From NCBI GenBank assembly GCA_021413965.1, contig JAIOPI010000005.1, forward strand, positions 1 through 34,606: 34,606 nt of DNA, in the 5' to 3' direction. Of this stretch, positions 17,224 to 24,801 are shown piece after piece; the first letter of the stretch is position 1; every line of letters begins with the position of its first letter. Both the position numbers and the translations under genes were made by a program. The stretch comes from Lentisphaerota bacterium (GTDB lineage: Bacteria; Verrucomicrobiota; Kiritimatiellia; UBA8416; JAIOPI01). A model generated the notes under the pieces. That model did no database searches. It had not been told where the DNA came from and was given only the letters and a program-made list of their open reading frames with translations.

Positions 17224-18048
17224 TCACGGGGCGGAACCGGGCGCCGCCGTGTCCGCACCCGGCCTACGCGTCGCCTCGTCCACCTGCTCGAGCGCGCCTT
17301 CCCATTCACTGTCGGCCTGCATGACCCAACGCCGGATGTCGGGCGGAAGATTCTGCAGCGGCCGCGCAGCCGTTTCCTCCGCCTCCCGCGCCTTCTTGCG
17401 CAGATCGAGATACAGGCTCACGCCCAGGTAGAGCTGGTTGCGCCATTCGTAACCTTCGCGGTCGCCCCCCAGTTCCGTATACTGGCTGCTCACTTCCATG
17501 AAGCAAGCCAGCGGACCCATGCCGTAATACTCCAATCCGAACACCACTCCGGCAATGCGGTTGGCCTCGTTGTAGTCGCCCGAATTCAGATAGGACACGC
17601 CGCCCTGCAACTTGATGAAAGGTGTCAGGGGCGTCGCATTATCGAAGAAATACTTCCCGTACAGCTGCCCGTCATAGAGAGAAAAGTCCTCTCGGTCCGA
17701 GCCCGAATACTGCGTGAGCATGGTTGAACCGAGCAACCCCACCTCCGTGCGATTCAGCACAAAGTAGCCCCCGGACAGGAACAGCGACAAATCCACGTCG
17801 GTGTAGCTATCGCTCTCTTCGGTGGCGGGCAACTCCACGGTGTAGTCATCGTACACGTACTGCGTGGCGTCCTGCTTGCGCGTCTCCTTGTTCCTCGTCT
17901 GCGACACCGATCCGCCCAGCGACGTCGACACCCGGCCGCGCTCGTGCTGCGCCGCCGGCGCCACGGCCGCCACCAGACAGAGCACGGCCATCCAGGCCAC
18001 CGCCGGCCGGCGCCCGTCAGAGATCCACGCGAATGCGATAGAACACAT
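17224..18048 (-). CDS. Outer membrane beta-barrel protein, hypothetical
   Basis: 274 aa. A signal peptide (hydrophobic run AVAWMAVLCLVAAVAPAA, cleavage about residue 34) precedes a chain of alternating amphipathic strands rich in Tyr, Gly and Asp (VDLSLFLSGGYFVL, YDGQLYGKYFFDNA, WRNQLYLGVSLYLDLR). This is typical of an 8-10-strand OmpA/OmpW-type barrel. The last ~55 residues are charged and helical and probably periplasmic. The ATG at 18048 overlaps the end of the upstream repeat-protein gene by 32 bases, suggesting translational coupling and a shared role at the cell surface; ATG 17991 is an alternative but removes the positive n-region of the signal peptide. No specific family recognised. 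Confidence 0.7.
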   Translation of the reverse strand: MCSIAFAWISDGRRPAVAWMAVLCLVAAVAPAAQHERGRVSTSLGGSVSQTRNKETRKQDATQYVYDDYTVELPATEESDSYTDVDLSLFLSGGYFVLNRTEVGLLGSTMLTQYSGSDREDFSLYDGQLYGKYFFDNATPLTPFIKLQGGVSYLNSGDYNEANRIAGVVFGLEYYGMGPLACFMEVSSQYTELGGDREGYEWRNQLYLGVSLYLDLRKKAREAEETAARPLQNLPPDIRRWVMQADSEWEGALEQVDEATRRPGADTAAPGSAP

Positions 18049-20752
18049 TGCTGCTCACGCTTTGGGGATTGCGAAACTCAAGAACCTGCTGCGCGGGCGC
18101 CGTCACGGCGCTCTGCTCCAGGCTGTTGCTGCCGCTCACCGCGTTCGTCCACGCCGTCAGGTCCGTCGATTCCTCCACCTGGTACGCGGTGCCGGACGCC
18201 GCCTGCCAGAGCACGCGCGCGTATCCGTTGGTCAGCCCCACCTGCACCACCTCGAAGCCGAGCGCGAAGTTGACGTTGGTGGTCAGCCCCGATTGGGCAA
18301 GCACCGTGGATGCACCACCCGGAATGCCGCTCCCGGCCACCGGCACGCCGGCGTACCAGGCGTCTTCAAATCCCAGTCCGTCAACCGCCGTGCGAACATA
18401 GTACGATCCGGTCGGCAGGCGCGATACGGCAAAGGCGCCATTGGCATCCGTATCGCCGGACGCCAGCGGCACGCCACCCGACGTATACACGTCCACGCCA
18501 ACCCCGGATAGCGGTGACGAGGCCACATCGCCCACAAAGCCAGCCACGATGCCCCCCTCCGCCAGTGCGAAATCAATTCCGCTCACCGCCCCCGTCGTCA
18601 GATTCAGGCCCTGCGCCCCGCTGCCGATGCCTTCATCCAGCACCGCCACGTTGAGATACCATTCGTTGACATAGTTCGCGCTGCCCACATAGGTGCGCAC
18701 GTACACCAGTCGCTGTGTGGACACGCCCTGCAGGGCGTAATCGCCATCAATGTCCGTCACCGCGCTCTTCAGCCAGTTGGTTTGCGCGTCGTACGCATCC
18801 ACCACCACGCTGGACAATGCCGCCGGCACCGTATCCGTGACCCGACCGCTCAGCGTCCCGCCCGCCGCCAGTCTGAACGTGATCCCCGTAACGGAACCGC
18901 CGGCCGCCACCGTCACGGTGGCGGCTGACACCGGAATTCCAAACCCCAGCGCGGCCACGTCGTTCCACCACTCGTCCGCGTAATTGAGCGAACCGGCTTC
19001 CACCCGTACCCGATAGCCGCCAGCCGGCACACCCGTGACTCCATAGGTGCCGTCGGACTGCGTCGTCGCCGTGGCCACGCGGTTGGTCAACGCATCGTAC
19101 AGCGCCACCGTGGCGCCCGCCAGCGGGGCGGCCCCGCTGCCCGTCACCAGCCCCGACACCGTGCCCCCATCCGCCAGCGCAAACGCCACCCCCCCGGTCG
19201 TGACGCCCGGGCTGACGGCCAGGGCCAGCGCGCCGGCGGGAAGGCTCGTGCCCATCACCGGCTTGTTGTCAAACCACTCGTCGACCACATTCACGGTCCC
19301 CGCCTCGGTCACCACGTAGTAGGCCCCGGGTGCCGGCAATCCCTGCAGGCGATACACGCCTCCCGTGTCCGTGGTCGCGCCCTTGACCCAGTTGGTGGTC
19401 ACGTCGTAGGCGCTGACGGTGAGGCCTGCCAGCGGCGTGCCGTTGGTGCGCGTCACCTGCCCGGCGATGATCCCGCCCGCGCGCAGCCCGAAGTGGATCG
19501 CCGACGTGACCACGCCCGTCGCCACGGCGATCGCATCCGCCGCCGCGGGAATGCCGCTACCTGCCACGATCACATCGTCATACCACTCATCGACCAGGTT
19601 GGTCGTGCCCGCATAGGTGCGCGCATAGAAAGCCCCCGCCGGAAGACCGCTCACGCCGTAGACGCCGGTCGTGGCCGTCTGGACGCTGGTGACCCACGTG
19701 CCGTCCGCCGCATACACATCCACCCACACACCGCCAAGTGTGGGCCCCGCCACGTTGGTGACCGACCCGGCAATCCCCCCACCCGCCGCCAGGACGAAGT
19801 TGGCATTCGTGAACGCGCCTCCCGCCGCCAGCACCAGCGCCTGCGCCGTGTCGCTCGGAACGTCCACGCCAATCACGGCCACGTTGTCATACCACTCGTT
19901 CGCGTAATTGGCCGCCCCCACATACGTGCGGGCGTAGTAGGTCCCCGCCGGCAGCCCCGTCACCGCATAGACGCCGTCCGTCGCCGTCAGGCCACTGTCC
20001 ACCAGCGTACCACCCGGCTGGTACGCATCCACCCACACGCTGCCCAGCGGCGCCCCACCGGTGACTGTCACCCGCCCCGCAAGTCGCGCCCCCGGCGATA
20101 GCGCGAAATTCACAAATCCCGTGACGGCGCCGGCCACGACGCTCACCGTGCGCGCCCCGGACGCCACGTCGGAGCCCGCCACGGGCACGTTGTCGTACCA
20201 CTCATCTGCCACGTTGAGCCCAATGGCATCCGTGCGCACATAGAAGGCCGCCTCCGGCAGTCCCTCGATGGCAAAGACGCCCGTGGCGTCCGTCAGCCCG
20301 CTACCCCGCCGCGACCCTGTGCTGTCGTAGGCGTCCACCCACACGTTGGCCAGCGCCGAATTGGTGACCGTGGTGACGCGCCCGCTGATCGTCCCGCCCG
20401 CCGCCAGGTAGAAGTTGATGTTGCTCACCGCCCCCGACGTGACGACCACCCCCGTGGCGTTGGTCGGAATTTCGGAACTGGTCGCCACCACGTTGCTGTA
20501 CCACTCGTCCACGTAGTTCCCCACGGATACATCGGTGAGCAGGTAGTACGTGCCGCCGCCAAGGTTGGTGATGGTGAAGGCGCCGCTGGCATCGGTCAGC
20601 CCGCTGTCGACGCGCACGTTGGACGCGTTGTAGGCATCGACCCAGGCACTGCTGATGGGCAGCGCCGCCTCGTCGCGCACGAATCCGCTCAGGTCGCCCG
20701 CCGCCTGCGCCGCGCCCGCCCCAAGCATCGCGAGCAACGCCACCCGAACCAT
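18017..20752 (-). CDS. Secreted protein with eight carboxypeptidase-regulatory/SdrB-like repeats
   Basis: 911 aa. A short signal peptide (MVRVALLAMLGAGAAQA) is followed by eight repeats of about 97 residues. Each has a GRVT...LAGVWVDAY beta-sandwich core, a D..G.Y.V.GLPAG.YYVRT segment, and the hallmark NYVDEWY.NV.V.G..IP. Folds are of the CarboxypepD_reg/SdrD-B type used for stalks and surface adhesion. The final ~100 residues contain YQVEESTDLTAWTN and end FYRIRVDL, a terminal domain common in Verrucomicrobia-related secreted proteins. The frame is open to 20890, but a strong promoter occupies that stretch, so the start must be 20809 or 20752; 20752 gives the cleaner signal peptide. Its 3' end overlaps the barrel gene. 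Confidence 0.82.
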   Translation of the reverse strand: MVRVALLAMLGAGAAQAAGDLSGFVRDEAALPISSAWVDAYNASNVRVDSGLTDASGAFTITNLGGGTYYLLTDVSVGNYVDEWYSNVVATSSEIPTNATGVVVTSGAVSNINFYLAAGGTISGRVTTVTNSALANVWVDAYDSTGSRRGSGLTDATGVFAIEGLPEAAFYVRTDAIGLNVADEWYDNVPVAGSDVASGARTVSVVAGAVTGFVNFALSPGARLAGRVTVTGGAPLGSVWVDAYQPGGTLVDSGLTATDGVYAVTGLPAGTYYARTYVGAANYANEWYDNVAVIGVDVPSDTAQALVLAAGGAFTNANFVLAAGGGIAGSVTNVAGPTLGGVWVDVYAADGTWVTSVQTATTGVYGVSGLPAGAFYARTYAGTTNLVDEWYDDVIVAGSGIPAAADAIAVATGVVTSAIHFGLRAGGIIAGQVTRTNGTPLAGLTVSAYDVTTNWVKGATTDTGGVYRLQGLPAPGAYYVVTEAGTVNVVDEWFDNKPVMGTSLPAGALALAVSPGVTTGGVAFALADGGTVSGLVTGSGAAPLAGATVALYDALTNRVATATTQSDGTYGVTGVPAGGYRVRVEAGSLNYADEWWNDVAALGFGIPVSAATVTVAAGGSVTGITFRLAAGGTLSGRVTDTVPAALSSVVVDAYDAQTNWLKSAVTDIDGDYALQGVSTQRLVYVRTYVGSANYVNEWYLNVAVLDEGIGSGAQGLNLTTGAVSGIDFALAEGGIVAGFVGDVASSPLSGVGVDVYTSGGVPLASGDTDANGAFAVSRLPTGSYYVRTAVDGLGFEDAWYAGVPVAGSGIPGGASTVLAQSGLTTNVNFALGFEVVQVGLTNGYARVLWQAASGTAYQVEESTDLTAWTNAVSGSNSLEQSAVTAPAQQVLEFRNPQSVSSNVFYRIRVDL

Positions 20753-20867
20753 GGTTCGGCCGGCGCCACACAGAGCCCCCAACTCCTTGCTCTCACGCGC
20801 TGCGTACATGTGCTGAAACCCGGAGCAGTCCCCCTCGTGCGACCTCAACGCGCACGTGACGCCGGTT

Positions 20868-20897
20868 ATTGTATCCCACTCCTTCCCCATTCGTCAA
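20868..20897 (-). promoter_or_regulatory. Sigma-70 promoter for the repeat-protein/barrel operon
   Basis: On the minus strand, TTGACG (20897-20892, 5 of 6) and TACAAT (20873-20868, 5 of 6) are separated by 18 bases. Transcription would begin near 20861, about 110 nt before the ATG at 20752. This rules out the in-frame ATG at 20890 as the start. Confidence 0.6.
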
Positions 20898-20956
20898 AAG
20901 TGCGCCCAGCACGCGCCTTCCACACCCCTCCCGGCGGGCGCTGCCGCGCCCGCCCT

Positions 20957-21008
20957 CAGCCTGCGCGCCGGTCCGGCGATTGAGATCGCCGGACCGGCGC
21001 GCAGGCTG
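20957..21008. repeat. Perfect 24-bp inverted repeat with 4-base loop
   Basis: The arms 20957-20980 and 20985-21008 are exact reverse complements (starting CAGCCTGCGCGCC), separated by TGAG. It lies between divergent genes, upstream of N-acetylglutamate synthase and behind the promoter of the repeat-protein operon. It has no T-tract and sits upstream of both genes, so it is not a terminator. Confidence 0.9.
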
Positions 21009-21047
21009 TGCACATCGTTGTTGCGCCGACGCCACCGCTGATGCAGT

Positions 21048-22343
21048 ATGCGCGACATGAAAGCGGCGGACCTGCGGGGCATCCTGAGTTACAGCATCGG
21101 CTTCCGGGATAAGATCTTCGTCCTCAACATCGACAGCGCCGTGCTCACGTCGGAGAACTTTCGCAATCTCCTGCTGGACATCTCCGTCCTGCGCAGCCTG
21201 AACATTCGCATCGTGCTGGTCCACGGCGCCAGCTGTCTCATCGAGAAACTCGCCCAGGACACGAACACCACCGCCTCTAATCTCGACGGCCTCGGCGTCA
21301 CCAGCCCCGAAACCCTCCAACTCGCCCTGCTCGCCTCCAGTCGGCTCGCCCACGAAATCCTGGAGGGACTCAACGAGACCGACCAGCGCGCCGCCGTCAC
21401 CAACGCCATCATCGCTCACCCCGCCGGCATCATCCACGGCATCGACCAGCAGATGACCGGCAAGGTCGAGAACGTCGATGTCGCCTTCCTCGAGCGGTTG
21501 CTCGCGGACGGCATCATCCCCGTCATCCCACCCCTCGGATTCGATGGCAACGGCCAGACCTACCGGGTCAACTCCGATGGCGTCGCCCTCGAGGTCTCGG
21601 AAGCCCTGCGCGCCGCCAAGCTCATGTTCGTGACCACCAGCAATGGCGTGACCGAGGCCGGCTCCCCGCTCTCCCAGCTCTCCGTCACCGAGGCGGAAGA
21701 CTACCTGAAACGGCATAACACCGACCTGCCGCCGGAAATGGTATCGAAGCTGCAGCACGGGCTGCGGGCCTGCAAGAACGGCGTCGCACGCGTCCATATC
21801 ATCGACGGGCGGGCCGACGAGGCCCTCCTGACCGAGATCTTCTCGAACGAAGGCATCGGGACCATGATCTACGCCAACGAATACGAGGCCATCCGACGCG
21901 CCAAGAAAAAGGATGCCGGCGCCATCTTGAGCCTGATCCGAACCCCCGTGGCCACCGAGGAACTCGTGCCGCGCACACGCAAGGAAATCTCCGAACGCAT
22001 CGGCGATTTCTACATCTTTGAAGTCGACCGCAACATCGTCGGTTGCGTCGGCCTGCGCTCCTACACGATGGATGCCGACAAGGTGGCCGAACTGGAGTGC
22101 CTCTGTGTCGCCGAGTCCCACGAGAACCAGGGCATCGGCCGCAAGCTCATGACCTTCGTCGAACAGCGCGCCAAGGAAATGGGCCACAAGCGGCTCTTCG
22201 CCCTGTCGACGCAGACGTTCAATTACTTCGTCCAGAAGGGCGGCTTCAAGGAAGGCGACATCACCATGCTGCCCGCCGAACGCAAGGCGAAATACGAAGC
22301 CAGCGGCCGCCGCTCGAAAATCCTCCTCAAGGATCTCGCGTAG
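21048..22343 (+). CDS. argA: N-acetylglutamate synthase (amino-acid kinase fold + GNAT)
   Basis: 431 aa, the usual ArgA length. The N-terminal amino-acid-kinase domain (about residues 15-285; IRIVLVHGASCLIEKLA, VIPVIPPLGFDGNGQTYRVN, CKNGVARVHIIDGR) binds the arginine effector in this family. The C-terminal GNAT (about 290-425; ECLCVAESHENQGIGRKLM with the acetyl-CoA loop, FALSTQTFNYFVQKGGF) transfers acetyl to glutamate, the first step of arginine biosynthesis. ATG 21048 or 21057 could be the start; no clear Shine-Dalgarno separates them. It has no arginine-gene neighbours here. Confidence 0.93.
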   Translation: MRDMKAADLRGILSYSIGFRDKIFVLNIDSAVLTSENFRNLLLDISVLRSLNIRIVLVHGASCLIEKLAQDTNTTASNLDGLGVTSPETLQLALLASSRLAHEILEGLNETDQRAAVTNAIIAHPAGIIHGIDQQMTGKVENVDVAFLERLLADGIIPVIPPLGFDGNGQTYRVNSDGVALEVSEALRAAKLMFVTTSNGVTEAGSPLSQLSVTEAEDYLKRHNTDLPPEMVSKLQHGLRACKNGVARVHIIDGRADEALLTEIFSNEGIGTMIYANEYEAIRRAKKKDAGAILSLIRTPVATEELVPRTRKEISERIGDFYIFEVDRNIVGCVGLRSYTMDADKVAELECLCVAESHENQGIGRKLMTFVEQRAKEMGHKRLFALSTQTFNYFVQKGGFKEGDITMLPAERKAKYEASGRRSKILLKDLA

Positions 22344-22875
22344 CCCCCAGGGCTTCCGCCGGGAAGGCACGGGGCCACCCGCCCCATGGGACTCGAAGTC
22401 GCTTATCCACCGCTCACGTCACACGTGCCGTCACGACCCGGCGGACGTCATCCGCGAGACCAGGGGCCGTCAGCGTCCTTCATAGGGCCGCCAGCCCCGC
22501 TTTGCCTGACGCACTCAGCGGCATCCCCTCTGCCGAGTGCTTGGCCTGGCAGGAATCAAGCCATTGCATATGAAACGTGCAAGACACACAACCATGGCGA
22601 CCAACGTGACGCCCTCCATCATCTCCTCCACTATTTTGTGCAATAAATGGACTATTTCACGCGTTGATTGTTTGTAAATAAAAAATACATTGCTTACATT
22701 TTCTATTGTCAAGACCCACGGCGCGTGGCAGACTTTTGTCGATGATCGCGGAAGAACGCTGCCGCAGGCTTGGAAGGAGGTGGGGGTGATCACGGGGTTG
22801 CAGAGGGTGGAAGGGGTCGCGGTCGCCCGCCAGCCGGGCTGTTCGAAATCCGTCCGAAGGAAGGAGCAGGTGAGT
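22344..22875. other. Intergenic region with AT-rich island and long leader
   Basis: 532 bases with no convincing gene. A 35-codon frame at 22570-22677 lacks support. An AT-rich island (about 22630-22710) interrupts otherwise GC-rich DNA and contains the promoter candidate at 22664-22691. The frame of the downstream Cys-rich gene is open back to 22690, but the first start with a downstream signal peptide is 22876, leaving a leader of about 180 nt containing AAGGAGG (about 22774-22780). Confidence 0.55.
22664..22691 (+). promoter_or_regulatory. Candidate promoter for the Cys-heptad protein gene
   Basis: TTGATT (22664-22669, 4 of 6), a 16-base spacer of nearly pure A/T, and TACATT (22686-22691, 4 of 6). 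It lies in the AT-rich island upstream of the gene and would give a ~180-nt leader. Confidence 0.35.
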
Positions 22876-24627
22876 ATGTGTAAACGTGTAATCGCAGCGC
22901 TCGCATGGATCGCGGGCGCGTGCTTGTTGGCAGCCCCCCGGGTAGCCACGGCCCAGACTGAGCCGCGGCCCACGGTGGAGCCGGTCGTGGCCACGCAGTG
23001 TCCCGCGGTGGAGACCATGTGCCCCGCCGTCGAGACGCACTGCCCGAGCCTGGAAACGCGCTGTCCGGCCGTGGAAACCAAGTGCCCGCCCATGGAAACG
23101 CACTGCCCGGCCACGGATACGCGGTGCCCGCCCGTCGCAACGCGCTGCCCTCCAATGCAAACCAAGTGCCCGGAGACGCAGACGCAATGTCCTCCGATGA
23201 TGACCCGCTGCCCGGAAGCGCAGACACGCTGCCCGCCGACACAGACGCAGTGCCCGGCTGGTGAAACGTTCTGCCCGGCCGCGGAAACGCGCTGCCCGCC
23301 GGCCGAAACGCGCTGCCCACCCATGGAGACCCGCTGCCCCGCCGTCGAGACAGCCTGCCCTCCTGGTGAGACGCACTGCCCGGCCGCCGAAACCCGGTGC
23401 CCACCCGCCATGACGCGGTGCCCGCCGGCCGAAACGCGCTGCCCGCCCGTGGAGACCCGCTGTCCCCCGGTGCAGACGCAGTGCCCGTCAGGCGAGACGT
23501 TCTGCCCGGCCGCGGAAACCCGCTGCCCGCCGCTGCAGACCCGCTGCCCACCGGCTGAAACGCGCTGCCCGATGATTGAGACGCATTGCCCGTCGGGCGA
23601 AACGTTCTGTCCGGCCGCGGAAACGCGCTGCCCGCCCGCCTTCACCAAGTGCCCGCCCCTGGAAACGCGCTGCCCGCCGGCGGCCACACGCTGCCCGCCC
23701 GCTGAAACACGGTGCCCCGATCTGCAGACCCGCTGCCCGCCACTGGCGACGCGCTGCCCCGACATGCAGACCAAGTGCCCCGAGCTGCAAACGCGCTGCC
23801 CCGAATTGCAGACGCGTTGCCCGGAACTGCAGACCCGCTGCCCCGACGTGCAGACCCGCTGCCCGGAAATGTTCACACGTTGCCCGGAAGCGGAAACGCA
23901 TTGCCCGGAACAGGCCACGCGCTGCCCGCCGGGTCCGACACGCTGCCCGCCCATGGCAACGCAGTGCCCGCCTGCGGAAACGCGTTGCCCGCCGGCGCCC
24001 ACGCGCTGCTCGGAAGTCGCGGTAGCCACCCGCTGCCCCGAAGCGCCGACCCAGTGCCCGCCCATGGCCACACGATGCCCGCCGACGGATACGCAGTGCC
24101 CGCCTGTGCAGACACGCTGCCCGCCGAACGCCACCATGTGCGCCGCATCCATCGTGGAAACGCGCTGCCCGGAAGTGCGGACCAAGTGCCCCGAGGCACC
24201 GACGCACTGCCCGCCCGTGGAGACGCAGTGCCCGGCCGTCCGGACGCGCTGCCCGGTGATTGAAACCCGGTGCGGCCCCGCCGCTGTCGAAACGCGCTGC
24301 CCGGAAATCCAGACGCGCTGCCCGGACGTCGAAACCCGATGCCCGCCGGCGCCAACACGCTGCCCCGAAATGCGGACGCGCTGCCCCGAAGTGCAGACCC
24401 GCTGCCCGGACGTGCAGACCCGGTGCCCGGAAGTCAGCACGCGCTGCCCCGAAGCACGGACGAAGTGCCCGGACGCGGAAACCCGCTGCCCGGATCAGGC
24501 CACGCGGTGCCCGCCGGAAATGACTCGCTGCCCCGAGATGCCCACGCGGTGTCCCGAGATGGCAACCCGGTGCCCGCAAGATAGCGTCGAGTGCATCCAG
24601 TTGCCCGGCGACGCGTCACTCCGATAG
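22876..24627 (+). CDS. Secreted cysteine-heptad repeat protein (75 x T-x-C-P-x-x-x)
   Basis: 583 aa; I do not recognise a described family. A signal peptide (MCKRVIAALAWIAGACLLAA, cleavage near ATA-QT, about residue 27) is followed by a short Pro/Thr linker and, from residue 40 to 570, 75 consecutive units. Every unit begins Thr and has Cys at position 3; position 2 is Arg in 49 of 75; position 4 is Pro in 72; position 7 is usually Glu or Gln. The first half favours CPP/CPA, the second half CPE/CPD. Three units are nine residues long. A 13-residue tail adds one more Cys, so the mature protein has about 76. Pro every seventh residue argues against coiled coil. Possible roles are a disulfide-laddered envelope or extracellular fibre, or a thiol metal sorbent. 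ATG 22876 is chosen for the signal peptide and AGGAG/GGTGAG upstream. It is followed by its own terminator. Confidence 0.8.
   Translation: MCKRVIAALAWIAGACLLAAPRVATAQTEPRPTVEPVVATQCPAVETMCPAVETHCPSLETRCPAVETKCPPMETHCPATDTRCPPVATRCPPMQTKCPETQTQCPPMMTRCPEAQTRCPPTQTQCPAGETFCPAAETRCPPAETRCPPMETRCPAVETACPPGETHCPAAETRCPPAMTRCPPAETRCPPVETRCPPVQTQCPSGETFCPAAETRCPPLQTRCPPAETRCPMIETHCPSGETFCPAAETRCPPAFTKCPPLETRCPPAATRCPPAETRCPDLQTRCPPLATRCPDMQTKCPELQTRCPELQTRCPELQTRCPDVQTRCPEMFTRCPEAETHCPEQATRCPPGPTRCPPMATQCPPAETRCPPAPTRCSEVAVATRCPEAPTQCPPMATRCPPTDTQCPPVQTRCPPNATMCAASIVETRCPEVRTKCPEAPTHCPPVETQCPAVRTRCPVIETRCGPAAVETRCPEIQTRCPDVETRCPPAPTRCPEMRTRCPEVQTRCPDVQTRCPEVSTRCPEARTKCPDAETRCPDQATRCPPEMTRCPEMPTRCPEMATRCPQDSVECIQLPGDASLR
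22993..24585 (+). repeat. 21-bp coding minisatellite (75 units, three of 27 bp)
   Basis: The array encodes the T-x-C-P heptads. Units read roughly ACG-CGC-TGC-CCG plus three variable codons and stay in phase throughout. The 27-bp units start at 24001, 24133 and 24265, each 132 bp apart. Near-identical blocks recur (for example a Gly-containing unit followed by a CPAAE unit at 23245, 23350, 23476 and 23581), showing that blocks of several units were duplicated. Such arrays can change length by slippage or recombination. Confidence 0.95.
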
Positions 24628-24638
24628 CGACAAGCACG

Positions 24639-24715
24639 GTGCGGCGGCGCCCCTCCCGTAGAGGTCCGCCGCACCCTCGAAGAGGGTAGTCAGAAATGGC
24701 TACCCTTTTCTTTTT
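24639..24715 (+). terminator. Intrinsic terminator with overlapping upstream hairpins
   Basis: GGGTAG (24684-24689) pairs with CTACCC (24700-24705), followed by TTTTCTTTTT: a clear rho-independent terminator for the Cys-repeat gene. Upstream, GTGCGGCGG (24639-24647) pairs with CCGCCGCAC (24666-24674) with an inner CCTC/GAGG stem. Between them ACCCTC-GAA-GAGGGT (24673-24687) forms a hairpin that shares GGGT with the terminator stem, so the two cannot form together. Confidence 0.85.
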
Positions 24716-24801
24716 CCCTCAGTTACCGTGACCCGTCCTGGCCGCGCCACGTATCGCGATGACGCCAGCCGTACGATGCCCACTCGCGGAGAAGTGAACC
24801 T

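Noticed and set aside
17069..17431. Plus-strand 120-codon frame (MLPANVESQ...) upstream of and opposite the barrel gene
   Set aside because: Most of it is antisense to the barrel gene and no ribosome binding site is present; the first 40 codons look protein-like but are too short to support.
22570..22677. 35-codon plus-strand frame in the argA/Cys-repeat gap
   Set aside because: No Shine-Dalgarno, no resemblance to any family, and it runs into the AT-rich promoter island.
22515..24440. Long minus-strand frame of S-G-Q-R-V repeats opposite the Cys-repeat gene, plus other long frames on both strands there
   Set aside because: A 21-bp period divisible by three keeps all six frames open once stop-free. 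Only the plus frame has a signal peptide, a Shine-Dalgarno and invariant residues.
22993..24585. CRISPR-like appearance of short repeats
   Set aside because: The 21-bp units are contiguous, in-frame and coding, with no unique spacers and no cas genes.
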